A DNA stretch of 24,566 bases from JAJPXC01 sp964562375. Its GTDB lineage: Bacteria; Bacteroidota; Bacteroidia; Bacteroidales; Muribaculaceae. Shown in pieces: positions 1 to 8,516 of the stretch. Location of the stretch: the NCBI GenBank assembly GCA_964562375.1, contig CAZLSW010000048.1, forward strand, positions 1 through 24,566. The letters are read 5' to 3'. Within the stretch, counting starts at the first letter, position 1. The number at the start of each line of letters is the position of its first letter. Position numbers and translations under genes: made by a program. A model generated the notes under the pieces. It searched no databases, was not told where the DNA came from, and worked only from the letters and a program-made list of their open reading frames with translations.

Positions 1-33
1 ATCCCCACATTATCAAATAATTATGCCACTTTT

Positions 34-2670
34 TTATCCCGAACTGGGGTAAATAGCATCGCGTTGCTCTTGAGGGGAGGTCTCCCGGAGATAGGTCATG
101 TAATGCTCCTGTGAACACAACCAACTATCGCACGGCTGGCGACGGTAGAAACCCTCATTGGCAAAGAAAACGGAGATTTTGGGGTCTTCGGGAACCTTAA
201 CCTCAAGGTAGTGGCTGAGCAGATCTCCGTCGTCGGGGTTGACACGCGATTTCACCTTTATCTTGATCTCCGCATCCCCTACTTTAGCGCATAAACAGGC
301 ATGCGGCACCTCGTCGCTGGCGTTGGAATTTTTGTACCACGACTCATCGGAGAGTAGTGGATGAATATATTCCCACCACAGCACGAGCGAATAGACTTCA
401 TGATCCTCTTGATGTAGATTGATATGCGACTTGAGGATGCGATGGCCATCTTCAAGATGGTAGATAAAACCATTGGGGCATTTACCCATAAGATACGGAT
501 AAGTGACCATATCCCTCACCCATTGCGGACCATATTTATGCTCGTCGATAATCCCCTGAAGGGATGCTTCAACTTTGTGTTGGTCTATTTTGGTGAATAG
601 GTCTTTTACCATCTCCAAGGCCTTGGGACGCTCGCCAAACTGTCGCAGGCTCCCCTTCCAACTCATGTCACGAAGGATATTGTTGCTACCCGCGCGTTTT
701 CTCACCGAGTTCAAGAGATTGGGACGCAATGGCAGTACCCTGTCATAAGAGGGGTGAAGGGCCATCATGGCACGTTCTAGCAAAGCTTCGGAGGCCAATT
801 GGCGGTCGTCGTATCCACCTTTAAACAGCCGAGATGCGATTTTACCGATACGTCGAAGGGATAGCCAGTAGTCAAGGTCCTCCTGGAAGGTCCAATTAGT
901 ATCGCCGCGGCCTTGGAAGTAGGCCGTGATACCGGCCAGGTCGAGCAAACCGCCGATTTGACCCGTGAAATAGGGATGTCGCTCAAGCCTGTCGATCAAC
1001 GTGCTCCACTTGGCTCCCTTCAAGCGCAAATGACTCTTGATAATCTCCTCGGTGACTTGGAAAGTGGGGAAGAACTCGATTTCCTTGGGACAATCGGCCG
1101 AAGCCAGCAGATTGACGATGGACGGGTCGTTACGCTTTGACAACAGGTCGACCACAAGGTCAAGGTTCTTGACAGCGCGGATGTAGTTGATACCCGTGAT
1201 ATCCTCGATAGTGTTGTCGGCATGGGTGACGTTGTAGACAAAACGCATCCATTCCACCAAGGGCTTGGCGTTGTCGCCAAATTCCAAGCGGAACCGTGAG
1301 ATGGCGTACATACGGAATCGTGAGACATAGCCAAATTTTTTGTCACCTCGCATCATGGCTTCAAAAACGCCTTGCTCGTTATAATACCTTGATGTCCATT
1401 TAGGGAGTACACTGATAGGGCGCTCGGAATAAAGGTCAAACATTCGCGTAAGATTAACCACACCTTGGGCACTGATGGCTTTGTTGTCCTCGAGGCGAGT
1501 GAAAGAGAGTTCCTTGGACGGATCGTCCAAGATATCGGGAATCTTGGTGCGACCTTTATCCTCACGGTGGTCGATGGCGAATTGGTTGGTGAGGCACATC
1601 TTGATGAAGTTGTTCAATTTCACGTCGAGGGTGGTTGAGAGAAGGGAGTTGAGGGCGTTGCCATTTGCCGGCTCGATTGAGGCTCGTTCTTCGGCCTTTT
1701 TAATCTCATCCTTGGAGTATTGCCAGAAGAGGTCGGCCCAACGAGTGTCGATTTTGAACGCGAAGTTGCTCTTGACGTCGGTGATAATGGGGTCGTTGTG
1801 AGAAGCGATCTCGTGGTTTAGCTCCACAAGAGCCTGGTCGCCGACTTTTTGACATTGCGCGATGTATTGTTCAAATTTGGCCTTGAAATTCTCGAATGAC
1901 GTGAGGGGTTTACCTCGGGAGTTCATTTTGATGTAAAGGTCGTCGGTAAGCTTGAACTCATCGAGATCCATGAATATAAAGGTTACTGAGGGGTCCACGT
2001 CGCTTATCAGGCGTTCCAAGATTGATCCATGATTCTGGTCATGGAATTTCTCGTCGATGGCATCCAGCATGGTGAGCATTGAGGCCACTGTGGGATCCTG
2101 CTGCCAATCGGGATAGAACCAATGGGAATTGGTGATAGCCTGGGACAATCGTTGGGGTTTATATTCTCCTTTCAGGAGGGAAGAATAATCCACTTGAGGG
2201 TTGAGCAAGCAGTCGCAGAACTCAGCGGCGCTGCGACGCGTGCGGTAGGTGAACATTGAGAGCGTTAAATTGTCGCTTGACGCGTCCCTCATGGCGGAGA
2301 GAAAACGATTTGAAGGCTCGCTATTGAGGATCTTTTGGGCCAGATACCAATGAATCAAGAATAGAGTCGTAAGGCGTTGCTGTCCGTCGAGGGGTACAAA
2401 TTCGCGACGTACCGAAGGGTCCTTGGCAGGCTCCGACACCCCGTAAACGAAGTCCAAGTCGCGACTGCCTGATGGTATCGTCATATACTCAAGGAGTTGT
2501 TGGAGAAAGTCGGCCCTTACCTCTCGGGCTTTATCGTTTCCGCGCCCTTGCGCATAATCGCGCTGGATAATGGGAATTACCAACTGGTAATCGCCGGGAT
2601 GGTCTTTGGTACCGGTTGTGAATAACTGGAAGAAAGAGTATCGTTTGTTATTAAATTGGTTTTCGGCCAT
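34..2670 (-). CDS. DUF262 domain protein, likely restriction-type subunit
   Basis: This 878-residue protein has the N-terminal DUF262 (ParB/Srx-like) signature of GmrS-type proteins. An IPIIQRDYAQGR motif lies at residues 32-43, LDGQQRLTTL at 94-103, and YIKMNSRGKPLTSFENFKAKFE-type helix residues at about 246-267. In characterised relatives this domain binds and hydrolyses nucleotide and gates a nuclease. I see no clear DUF1524 HNH motif in the C-terminal 600 residues, which I cannot assign. It is the downstream gene of a pair: its ATG lies 6 bp after the stop of the other DUF262 gene, so the two are almost certainly co-transcribed and probably act together. Restriction of modified phage DNA is inferred from family and pairing. 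No methyltransferase is visible nearby, which fits a type IV rather than a type II system. Confidence 0.85.
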   Translation of the reverse strand: MAENQFNNKRYSFFQLFTTGTKDHPGDYQLVIPIIQRDYAQGRGNDKAREVRADFLQQLLEYMTIPSGSRDLDFVYGVSEPAKDPSVRREFVPLDGQQRLTTLFLIHWYLAQKILNSEPSNRFLSAMRDASSDNLTLSMFTYRTRRSAAEFCDCLLNPQVDYSSLLKGEYKPQRLSQAITNSHWFYPDWQQDPTVASMLTMLDAIDEKFHDQNHGSILERLISDVDPSVTFIFMDLDEFKLTDDLYIKMNSRGKPLTSFENFKAKFEQYIAQCQKVGDQALVELNHEIASHNDPIITDVKSNFAFKIDTRWADLFWQYSKDEIKKAEERASIEPANGNALNSLLSTTLDVKLNNFIKMCLTNQFAIDHREDKGRTKIPDILDDPSKELSFTRLEDNKAISAQGVVNLTRMFDLYSERPISVLPKWTSRYYNEQGVFEAMMRGDKKFGYVSRFRMYAISRFRLEFGDNAKPLVEWMRFVYNVTHADNTIEDITGINYIRAVKNLDLVVDLLSKRNDPSIVNLLASADCPKEIEFFPTFQVTEEIIKSHLRLKGAKWSTLIDRLERHPYFTGQIGGLLDLAGITAYFQGRGDTNWTFQEDLDYWLSLRRIGKIASRLFKGGYDDRQLASEALLERAMMALHPSYDRVLPLRPNLLNSVRKRAGSNNILRDMSWKGSLRQFGERPKALEMVKDLFTKIDQHKVEASLQGIIDEHKYGPQWVRDMVTYPYLMGKCPNGFIYHLEDGHRILKSHINLHQEDHEVYSLVLWWEYIHPLLSDESWYKNSNASDEVPHACLCAKVGDAEIKIKVKSRVNPDDGDLLSHYLEVKVPEDPKISVFFANEGFYRRQPCDSWLCSQEHYMTYLRETSPQEQRDAIYPSSG

Positions 2671-2676
2671 AGCAGG

Positions 2677-4836
2677 TTACTGTTGAGGGGGAAGATAAGG
2701 GGTGAGTTTGGCTTGAATGGCAGCCAGATAGTCGCGGGAGTCATCGTTGGTCCAGGTAAGCATGCCGTCGACACGCTTGCTATAATATTTCATGAACAAG
2801 TTTTTGGTGGCCAGAGGGATAAAGACACCCGCAGCGTCATAGTCCTGAATATACATGCGCTTGATCGCAAAAAAAGCGTTGCCATAGGAACGGTTGATCC
2901 AGTCGTTGAGAAGGGCCATGTTGCCAAGGCCGTCCTTGTCGTCAAGGCGGTCGTCCTCGAAATACACACGCATATCATGGAACGCCTGGGCGAGGAGTTG
3001 ATCATACTGCTCACGGTCGCGTTGCTTGGGATCGATCATCGACAGCCGCTTGGCCTCGATAATCGTGTGGATAAGCTCCAGTTGCCGGGAACGAGCCTCC
3101 TTCTCGGGAGAATCCTCCATAGCCTGCACATCGTTGAATTGTCGCTGGTGATACTCTTGAGCCTTGTCAAGGATGTATTGGTTTTTGACGACTTCGTTGG
3201 TTTCAGGGTTCCCTTTTTCGTTGCGGCAATCTTTGGCGCGGGCTCCAGTAAAGTAATAGAGCATATCGTTGATCCAGGCCTCACGGGAAGCTGCGTCGCG
3301 AGGCACTTCCTGACGATCCTTGTCGGTTTGTGAGGCGATGTGCTCCCGGTCCCAGCCTTCTTGCTTGTAACGGTCGAAGGGGAATTTGATATCCGACCGC
3401 TCGCTTTCAATAACCGAGAGGACATTAAACAACAGAAGCACCCGCTGGATATCCATGTGGGGATATGAGAGTTGGGATAGCTGCACCCCTTTCATCAGTT
3501 CCTTTACCTGCCCCTTGATAGCCTCAAGAAACTCATCCTTGTTGAGACGTCGCTCGTGGGTATTGCCATCTTCAAGGCTAACGGTCTCGACGGCCAAGGA
3601 TTTGATGAAGGGGATGGTCTTGCCGCAAGCGATCAGGTAACCTATGAGGTGGAAGAGGATGCGGTCGTGATACCAATATTCAAGTTCACGGAAATAATCC
3701 TTGACTTCTTTCCAAACGCTCTCAGCTGGACGTTGTTTAACCGACTTCTTCCCTTTCTTGTTCTTGGCCGCCTGGGTCAACCGCCGCTGGAAGCCGTTGA
3801 ACGTGTGGTAAGCTTCCACTTCCTGGTTCCATCCTTCCATCAAGTCGAAAATCATCTCGATACGCGTGTCGTATTCTTTTGGCCAGTCGTTGCCCCCGAG
3901 GAAGTACCAGAAGGCGTCGTCTTGCAGTCGGTGCTCGATTTGGTTCCACTCCAGGGCGATTTGATTTTGCCGAAGGTTAATGCCCAATTCTTGGGCATGT
4001 CGCAAATCATCGCGGGCATTAGGGTTAACTTCGCCAAAATTGGAGTCCTTGAGAAACATGGCCTTAATCAACTCGGCGTTGGTCAGGGGAATTTTTCCGA
4101 TGTTCAAGCGTGTGAAAATGCCCTCGCTGGTGGCTCGCTCAGCCTGGCCTATCTCATACCATATCACCCTTACATTATTGGCCATATCGACACCTCTCTT
4201 TTCTACCTCGTCGTCATCTTCCTCATCTGAATCAATGCTGGAGCCGAGAATAAATTCGGTGAGCAACCGGTCGTCATATTTGCCTTTATCACTTGAATCG
4301 CGATTGCTGAGCGCTTCTCGTAACGCCCGATAGACCAACCGCAAATGGTAAAAATCAATGCACTCAAGGGCATGAGAGTCGCAATATTCAGCTTCGGTGA
4401 TTCGGTCGAGAAACTCTCGTGAGCCGGAGCGCGTCTGGTAATGAATCTCCAGCATTTGGAATTCTCCCCTGTCGTTGCGAGCGTCCACGTCAAACAACGC
4501 CTTGAGCAGCAACACCAGTGTGGTCAATCGTTGTTGGCCGTCGATTACCTCGTACCCATCGATCACGGTGCCATCGCTATCGGTCCACGAGCATGGCTTT
4601 ACCACAACAGGTTGCAAGCAGTAGAAGGTGCCGTCGTTGTTTCTCTTGATCGACGCGATGAAATCACGGAAATCGTCGAGCATCTGCAAGCCCTGCATTG
4701 CGGTCCATCGATAGCCGCGTTGATAATCGGGGATAAAGAAGCGAAGCCCGCTTAAGGAGCGGATGTTGCGCAGTGAGATAGAATTTTCGGCGCTACAAGG
4801 TGTATCGGGGTGTCTAGGAGGGATATTTTGTTCCAT
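2677..4836 (-). CDS. DUF262-DUF1524 (GmrSD-like) protein
   Basis: This protein has 719 residues from the chosen start. DUF262 motifs are FFIPDYQRGYRW (33-44), VIDGQQRLTTLVLL (97-110) and FTRLNIGKIPLTNAELIKAM (241-260). The C-terminal half carries a DUF1524-like HNH signature: WDREHI (495-500), then GLGNMALLNDWIN (636-648) and FFAIKRMY (655-662). This is the architecture of GmrSD-type modification-dependent nucleases. In-frame ATGs exist further upstream, including one at 4866, but the promoter -7 box covers 4855-4862, so a transcript from it cannot contain them. The ATG at 4836 is therefore preferred. It is the first gene of the pair. An acidic stretch at residues 203-212 (SDEEDDDEVE) interrupts the DUF262 region. 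The family call is firm; the biological target is inferred. Confidence 0.87.
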   Translation of the reverse strand: MEQNIPPRHPDTPCSAENSISLRNIRSLSGLRFFIPDYQRGYRWTAMQGLQMLDDFRDFIASIKRNNDGTFYCLQPVVVKPCSWTDSDGTVIDGYEVIDGQQRLTTLVLLLKALFDVDARNDRGEFQMLEIHYQTRSGSREFLDRITEAEYCDSHALECIDFYHLRLVYRALREALSNRDSSDKGKYDDRLLTEFILGSSIDSDEEDDDEVEKRGVDMANNVRVIWYEIGQAERATSEGIFTRLNIGKIPLTNAELIKAMFLKDSNFGEVNPNARDDLRHAQELGINLRQNQIALEWNQIEHRLQDDAFWYFLGGNDWPKEYDTRIEMIFDLMEGWNQEVEAYHTFNGFQRRLTQAAKNKKGKKSVKQRPAESVWKEVKDYFRELEYWYHDRILFHLIGYLIACGKTIPFIKSLAVETVSLEDGNTHERRLNKDEFLEAIKGQVKELMKGVQLSQLSYPHMDIQRVLLLFNVLSVIESERSDIKFPFDRYKQEGWDREHIASQTDKDRQEVPRDAASREAWINDMLYYFTGARAKDCRNEKGNPETNEVVKNQYILDKAQEYHQRQFNDVQAMEDSPEKEARSRQLELIHTIIEAKRLSMIDPKQRDREQYDQLLAQAFHDMRVYFEDDRLDDKDGLGNMALLNDWINRSYGNAFFAIKRMYIQDYDAAGVFIPLATKNLFMKYYSKRVDGMLTWTNDDSRDYLAAIQAKLTPYLPPQQ

Positions 4837-4854
4837 GGCTTTAATGTGATGATG

Positions 4855-4885
4855 CAAATTTACCATCTTCCTTTGGGATAACCAA
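4855..4885 (-). promoter_or_regulatory. Bacteroidetes-type promoter for the DUF262 operon
   Basis: Read on the minus strand: TTG (4885-4883), 20 bp, TAAATTTG (4862-4855), an exact match to TAnnTTTG. The ATG at 4836 follows 18 nt after the box, giving a 5' UTR of roughly a dozen nucleotides. Confidence 0.7.
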
Positions 4886-4919
4886 TAACTCAAGATTGAA
4901 TTTTTTGACAGATATAACC

Positions 4920-4949
4920 TTGAGGATTCGGGAAAAACGCGTAATTTTG
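4920..4949 (+). promoter_or_regulatory. Bacteroidetes-type promoter for the CotH gene
   Basis: TTG at 4920-4922, 19 bp, TAATTTTG at 4942-4949, matching TAnnTTTG. The ATG at 4997 is 47 nt further on. It is divergent from the DUF262 promoter; the two -33 elements are about 35 bp apart. Confidence 0.65.
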
Positions 4950-4996
4950 TGGGCAATAAGTAAATAACCAAAATTCATCGCACTAATAACCACATC

Positions 4997-6868
4997 ATGA
5001 AACGTTTCCCGCTATTCTTGAATCTGATAATAGCCTGCGCGGCTGTGGCCTTCGCCCAAGAGGGGGTGAAGCTCACCGGCACGGTCGTGGGCACGGCCCA
5101 GAGCGTCGACTATTCCACCAACACGCTGAGCTACACCGTCAACACTGCCGCCATGGCCCACGACGGCGACCTGTCGACCTGCTTCGCCTCCTACGCCCGC
5201 TCGTATACCTACACAGGCCTCGACCTTGGCGACAAATACGTCATCACCAAGGTGGGATGGTCGCCCCGAAACGACAGCTTGGGGCCCAACCGACTGGTGC
5301 TGGGAATGTTCGAGGGCGCCAACCGCGAGGATTTCCTCGACGCCGTGCCTCTATATATGATCACCCAAGCGTGCTCAATCGGCACGTATGGCTATGGCGA
5401 GGTGGATTGCTCGCGCGGATTCCGTTATGTGAGGTACGTAGGTCCCAGTGACGCCCGCTGTAACGTGGCCGAGGTGGAATTCTACGGCTATCGCAGCGAC
5501 GGCGACGACTCCCACATAGGGCGTATCACCAATCTCCCCACGGTAATTATCCACACGGTTGACGCCGAGGAACCCTACGACAAAGAGCACAACATCACCT
5601 CGCTTGTGACCGTGCTTAGCGACGACGACGGCGGTTACATCCTGGAGGCCGACGCCACTACCCGCCTGCGCGGGAACGCCTCGCTGCAATTTGACAAGAA
5701 GCCCTACCGCATAAAGTTTGAGAAAAAGCAACATATCCTGCCCGACACCCCTGCCAAGTGCAAGAAGTGGACATTGATCAACAATTACGGCGACAAGACG
5801 TTGATACGCAACTGCATAGCCTTTGAGGTGAGCCGAATCGCAGGAATGGAATACACCCCTTATTGCCGACTGGTGGACGTGGTGCTCAACGGCGAGTACA
5901 AAGGCACCTATCAACTTTGCGACCAAGTGGAAGTCAACCCCGGACGTATCGAGATCGACGAGATGACACCCGAGGATATCTCAGGCGAGGCCCTCACGGG
6001 TGGATACTTCATCGAGGTGGACGCCTACGCCGACCAGGAGGTGTCGTGGTTCAACTCCTACAGCTATATTCCCGTCACGATCAAAAGCCCCGAGGACGAC
6101 GCCATCACCAGCGAGCAACGCACGTATATCGAGGACTATTTCAACGACATGGACCATCGCGTGTACAACTCCAAATGGGCAGGCTCCGGCTCCTACCGCG
6201 AGATTCTCGACATGCCGTCGTTTATCCGCCATTTCCTGATTGGCGAGGTATGCGGCAACCCCGACACTTACTGGAGCACCTATATGACCAAGCGCCGCGG
6301 CGACGACCTGCTACGCGTGGGACCCGTGTGGGATTTCGACCTGGCCATGGACAACGATAGCCGCATCTATCCAGTCAACAACCGCTCCAACTGGATATAC
6401 AAATCAGCATCCTCAGCCGGCTCGATGAAGACATTCGCCTCGAAAGTGCTGGAATCCGACCCCGCGAGCGCCGAGGAGATCTACTCGATATGGTCGCAGA
6501 TGCGTTTTAGCGGCCTTGACGCCGATTATCTCGACGAATACATCGACTCCCTTGTTGACGAGATTAACGCCTCCCAGTCCCTTAATTTCAAGCGCTGGCC
6601 CATCCTCAACCGTTACGTGCACCTCAATCCCAAAACCTACTCCACCTACCAGGCCGCGGTGAACGACGTGAAATCGTTTATGCGCAAGCGCATCACGTGG
6701 ATCGACAACAAATTGGGATTCGACCCCTCTGGCGCGCGCCCTGTCGCGGTTGACAGCGACGAGCCTGTCGAGTATTACAACTTGCAGGGAATGCGCGTCC
6801 TGGAGCCTCAAAAGGGCATGTTGCTGATCAAGCGGCAAGGCACTACCGCCGTCAAAATCATCTACTAA
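4997..6868 (+). CDS. secreted CotH kinase-like protein
   Basis: This 623-residue protein starts with a clear signal peptide (MKRFPLFLNLIIACAAVAFA, cleavage near residue 20). Residues about 30-165 look like a discoidin/F5-8C-type beta-sandwich (DGDLSTCFAS; LDLGDKYVITKVGW; a terminal AEVEFYGY strand). A CotH kinase-like domain follows: RLRGNASLQFDKKPYRIKF (223-241), KKWTLINNYGDKTLIRN (256-272), LNGEYKGTYQLCDQ (297-310) and the acidic motif GPVWDFDLAMDND (442-454), which in CotH binds metal and nucleotide. The C-terminus (YYNLQGMRV and about 20 further residues) is a tail type common on secreted Bacteroidales proteins. Spore-coat CotH phosphorylates proteins; the substrate here is unknown, and extracellular or surface location is inferred. 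No gene partner is adjacent on this strand. Confidence 0.88.
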   Translation: MKRFPLFLNLIIACAAVAFAQEGVKLTGTVVGTAQSVDYSTNTLSYTVNTAAMAHDGDLSTCFASYARSYTYTGLDLGDKYVITKVGWSPRNDSLGPNRLVLGMFEGANREDFLDAVPLYMITQACSIGTYGYGEVDCSRGFRYVRYVGPSDARCNVAEVEFYGYRSDGDDSHIGRITNLPTVIIHTVDAEEPYDKEHNITSLVTVLSDDDGGYILEADATTRLRGNASLQFDKKPYRIKFEKKQHILPDTPAKCKKWTLINNYGDKTLIRNCIAFEVSRIAGMEYTPYCRLVDVVLNGEYKGTYQLCDQVEVNPGRIEIDEMTPEDISGEALTGGYFIEVDAYADQEVSWFNSYSYIPVTIKSPEDDAITSEQRTYIEDYFNDMDHRVYNSKWAGSGSYREILDMPSFIRHFLIGEVCGNPDTYWSTYMTKRRGDDLLRVGPVWDFDLAMDNDSRIYPVNNRSNWIYKSASSAGSMKTFASKVLESDPASAEEIYSIWSQMRFSGLDADYLDEYIDSLVDEINASQSLNFKRWPILNRYVHLNPKTYSTYQAAVNDVKSFMRKRITWIDNKLGFDPSGARPVAVDSDEPVEYYNLQGMRVLEPQKGMLLIKRQGTTAVKIIY

Positions 6869-6870
6869 GT

Positions 6871-7167
6871 AATAGTTGTTAGTTGTTAGCTCAACTTTCT
6901 CAAGTTATGAAACCACGAATTAACACTAATGAACACTAACAAATTAACAAGGTTCCTAATAAATTTTAGAGAGCTAACGCTCTTTAATTAACACTAATGC
7001 AGATAGCGTTGCGTTATGGAAATTCGTGTTAATTCTTTGCGAAGCAAAGCTTAATTCTTGAATGAGGATAAAGATTAATCGCTGAATTAGTGGAAATTCG
7101 TGAAAATTAGTGGTTTCTCGGATTACTTGCGAAACTTGGATTGTTAGTGGTTAGTTGTTAGTGGTTA
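6871..7167. repeat. imperfect inverted repeat flanked by heptamer repeats
   Basis: GTTAGTT-type heptamers sit at both ends (about 6875-6889 and 7141-7167). Between them, the left arm (about 6891-6930, with GAAACCACGAATTAACACTA) is partly complementary to the right arm (about 7083-7138, with ATTCGTGAAAATTAGTGG). The AT-rich centre contains two small hairpins, GAGAGCTAACGCTCTT near 6969 and CTTTGCGAAGCAAAG near 7035. No coding signal is seen. Confidence 0.6.
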
Positions 7168-7280
7168 AGTATAATAGCCGTTTTGATGGAGGGAGGGTGG
7201 AAACTCCCTTCACTTGGAGCCGGGAAATAACAAAGGGCCAGGGAAAACAACAGAGGATCCTGAAAAAACATGTGACTTTA

Positions 7281-7315
7281 ATCCCGCTCAGAAGATAATG
7301 CTGAGCGGGATTTTT
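7281..7315 (+). terminator. strong intrinsic terminator with no obvious gene upstream
   Basis: A perfect 11-bp stem (ATCCCGCTCAG at 7281-7291 pairing with CTGAGCGGGAT at 7301-7311), a 9-nt loop and a run of T (7311-7315). It works on the plus strand only; the other side lacks a T run. The nearest plus-strand gene ends about 410 bp upstream, so it may end a small RNA or a long CotH 3' UTR. The region 7168-7280 holds a TATAAT at 7170-7175, a GGGAG/CTCCC hairpin near 7190-7210 and a 14-codon ORF (7186-7230), none convincing alone. Confidence 0.8.
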
Positions 7316-7412
7316 ATTAGATATTCAAGTTATTCGCAAGTTATCCAAGAAACCACGCAATTATTCACCGCATATTTTAACCTGTGTTTTATGGGATATA
7401 CACTGAGAGGGT

Positions 7413-7520
7413 GGTCGGCTTGCCGACCCCGCGCAAGTAGCGCAGTCCGGGCGCGGTCGGCTTGCCGACCCGTCCGGGCTGGGTATAGGATGTAGTAGGC
7501 GGGGAGCCTCGGCTTGCCGA
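7413..7520. repeat. three GC-rich palindromes sharing the core TCGGCTTGCCGA
   Basis: GGTCGGCTTGCCGACC occurs at 7413-7428 and 7455-7470. A variant with the same core and different outer pairs lies around 7506-7523. Each can fold into a short hairpin with a CTTG-type loop. They sit just beyond the 3' end of a decayed Y1-type transposase, the arrangement expected of REP-like elements. Confidence 0.6.
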
Positions 7521-7534
7521 AGCCTTCCACAGCC

Positions 7535-7747
7535 TCAAATAAGCGGCATGAATTTATATTGAAGATTCACCACCCGATTTAACCTCAACAAACGGTCATA
7601 CTCGTCAAAAACGGCTTTGGGTTTCAAGCTCATACTCCACAAAAAGTGGATGTGGTCGGCGACTTGAAGTCCCACTGGGATCAGAGCTTCCCTGTACTTC
7701 ACGGCGAAGACCGTGTGCAGATATATTGTGTAATAAGTGTTAGCCAT
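7535..7747 (-). pseudogene. collapsed IS200/REP-type Y1 transposase remnant
   Basis: A 70-codon ORF starts MANTYYTIYLHTVFAVKYRE, the usual opening of IS200-like/REP-associated tyrosine transposases. It then jumps to VADHIHFLWSMSLKPK, where DHIH corresponds to the HUH metal-binding motif, and then to EYDRLLRLNRVVNLQYKFMPLI, which resembles the family C-terminus. Intact members are about 150 residues. The segment with the catalytic tyrosine and the stretch between N-terminus and HUH motif are missing, so two internal deletions preserved the frame. It cannot be an active transposase. Reading frame extends upstream to 7822 but the ATG at 7747 matches the family start. Confidence 0.7.
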
Positions 7748-7822
7748 AACGTGGGGAAAGCAAGGGATAAATAAAGGGGGTAGGAGGGAGGATTTTCTGA
7801 ATTTTTCTGGAGCCAAAGCCAA

Positions 7823-8454
7823 GAAGGGGGAGAAAATGAGCTAATGTTTTCGTAATAATGTAAAATATAGGGGGTTATGTGTTAAATAAGTGAAATTAGA
7901 TGACCTAATAAGGCTCTGAGGTTGTTATATTTTCAAACGACCGATAAAAGGCTCGCAAATTTCACAAAACGGAATTTTGGGCCGTGGCAAGTTGGTAAAC
8001 GCGCTCCTTAAAATAACAAATACAAATTATCGAACTCCAAAATTTGATATTTGCATTTGATAATTGGTTTTAAAATCAAATTCCGATTTTCAAAATCAAT
8101 TTTCTGAATTCACTTATTTTGAAAAAATCGATGTGAGTGGATTAGCAAACTTGCGTTTAAACATTAGTTTCCGAAACCAAATTTCAGCGATTCACTTTCT
8201 TTTGCATCCATTGTATTCTTCTACAAATCAGATAGAATACAAAAATTTCTTTTAGTAAATATTCTACTTTTCTCTCTAGAGAACCCAATTTAGACTTCCA
8301 AAGAAGGTTGTTGTTCACCAATGTGTTTACATATCAGTAGATTACATCATTTTTCTACAATATCACTTCAATGTTTGCATTTGCAATTGCAACACCATGA
8401 TTTATGAGTTTTAATTCGCAAATTCGCTTTTCTCAACTCGTTTATTTTCGCAAA
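7823..8454. other. AT-rich gene-free stretch
   Basis: About 630 bp, markedly AT-rich compared with neighbouring genes, with no ORF that looks coding. It contains repeated CAAATT/TTCGCAAATT motifs (for example near 8415 and 8448) and a 12-bp palindrome TTGCAATTGCAA at 8381-8392. A short tRNA-Leu-like string near 7979-8010 does not fold into a full tRNA. It lies directly upstream of the HTH gene promoter. Confidence 0.55.
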
Positions 8455-8486
8455 TTTGGAGATTTGAATTTTTATGATTACATTTG
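8455..8486 (+). promoter_or_regulatory. Bacteroidetes-type promoter for the HTH gene
   Basis: TTTG at 8455-8458, 20 bp, TACATTTG at 8479-8486, an exact consensus match. The ATG at 8517 follows after 30 nt. A palindromic ATTGCAAT (8498-8505) lies in the presumed leader, echoing TTGCAATTGCAA at 8381-8392. Confidence 0.75.
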
Positions 8487-8516
8487 CACACTCAATAATT
8501 GCAATCGTCAATCGCC

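Noticed and set aside
7214..7495. 93-codon plus-strand ORF
   Set aside because: It runs straight through a perfect terminator and through the palindromes, and its translation is not protein-like.
7979..8037. tRNA-Leu-like string (GTGGCAAGTTGGTAAACGCGCT with later TCGAACTCC)
   Set aside because: The D-arm portion resembles tRNA-Leu, but the anticodon stem does not pair and no complete acceptor stem or T-arm follows. At most a decayed fragment.
8064..8255. 63-codon ORF in the AT-rich stretch
   Set aside because: Composition simply reflects AT-rich DNA; no motif or promoter placed to express it.
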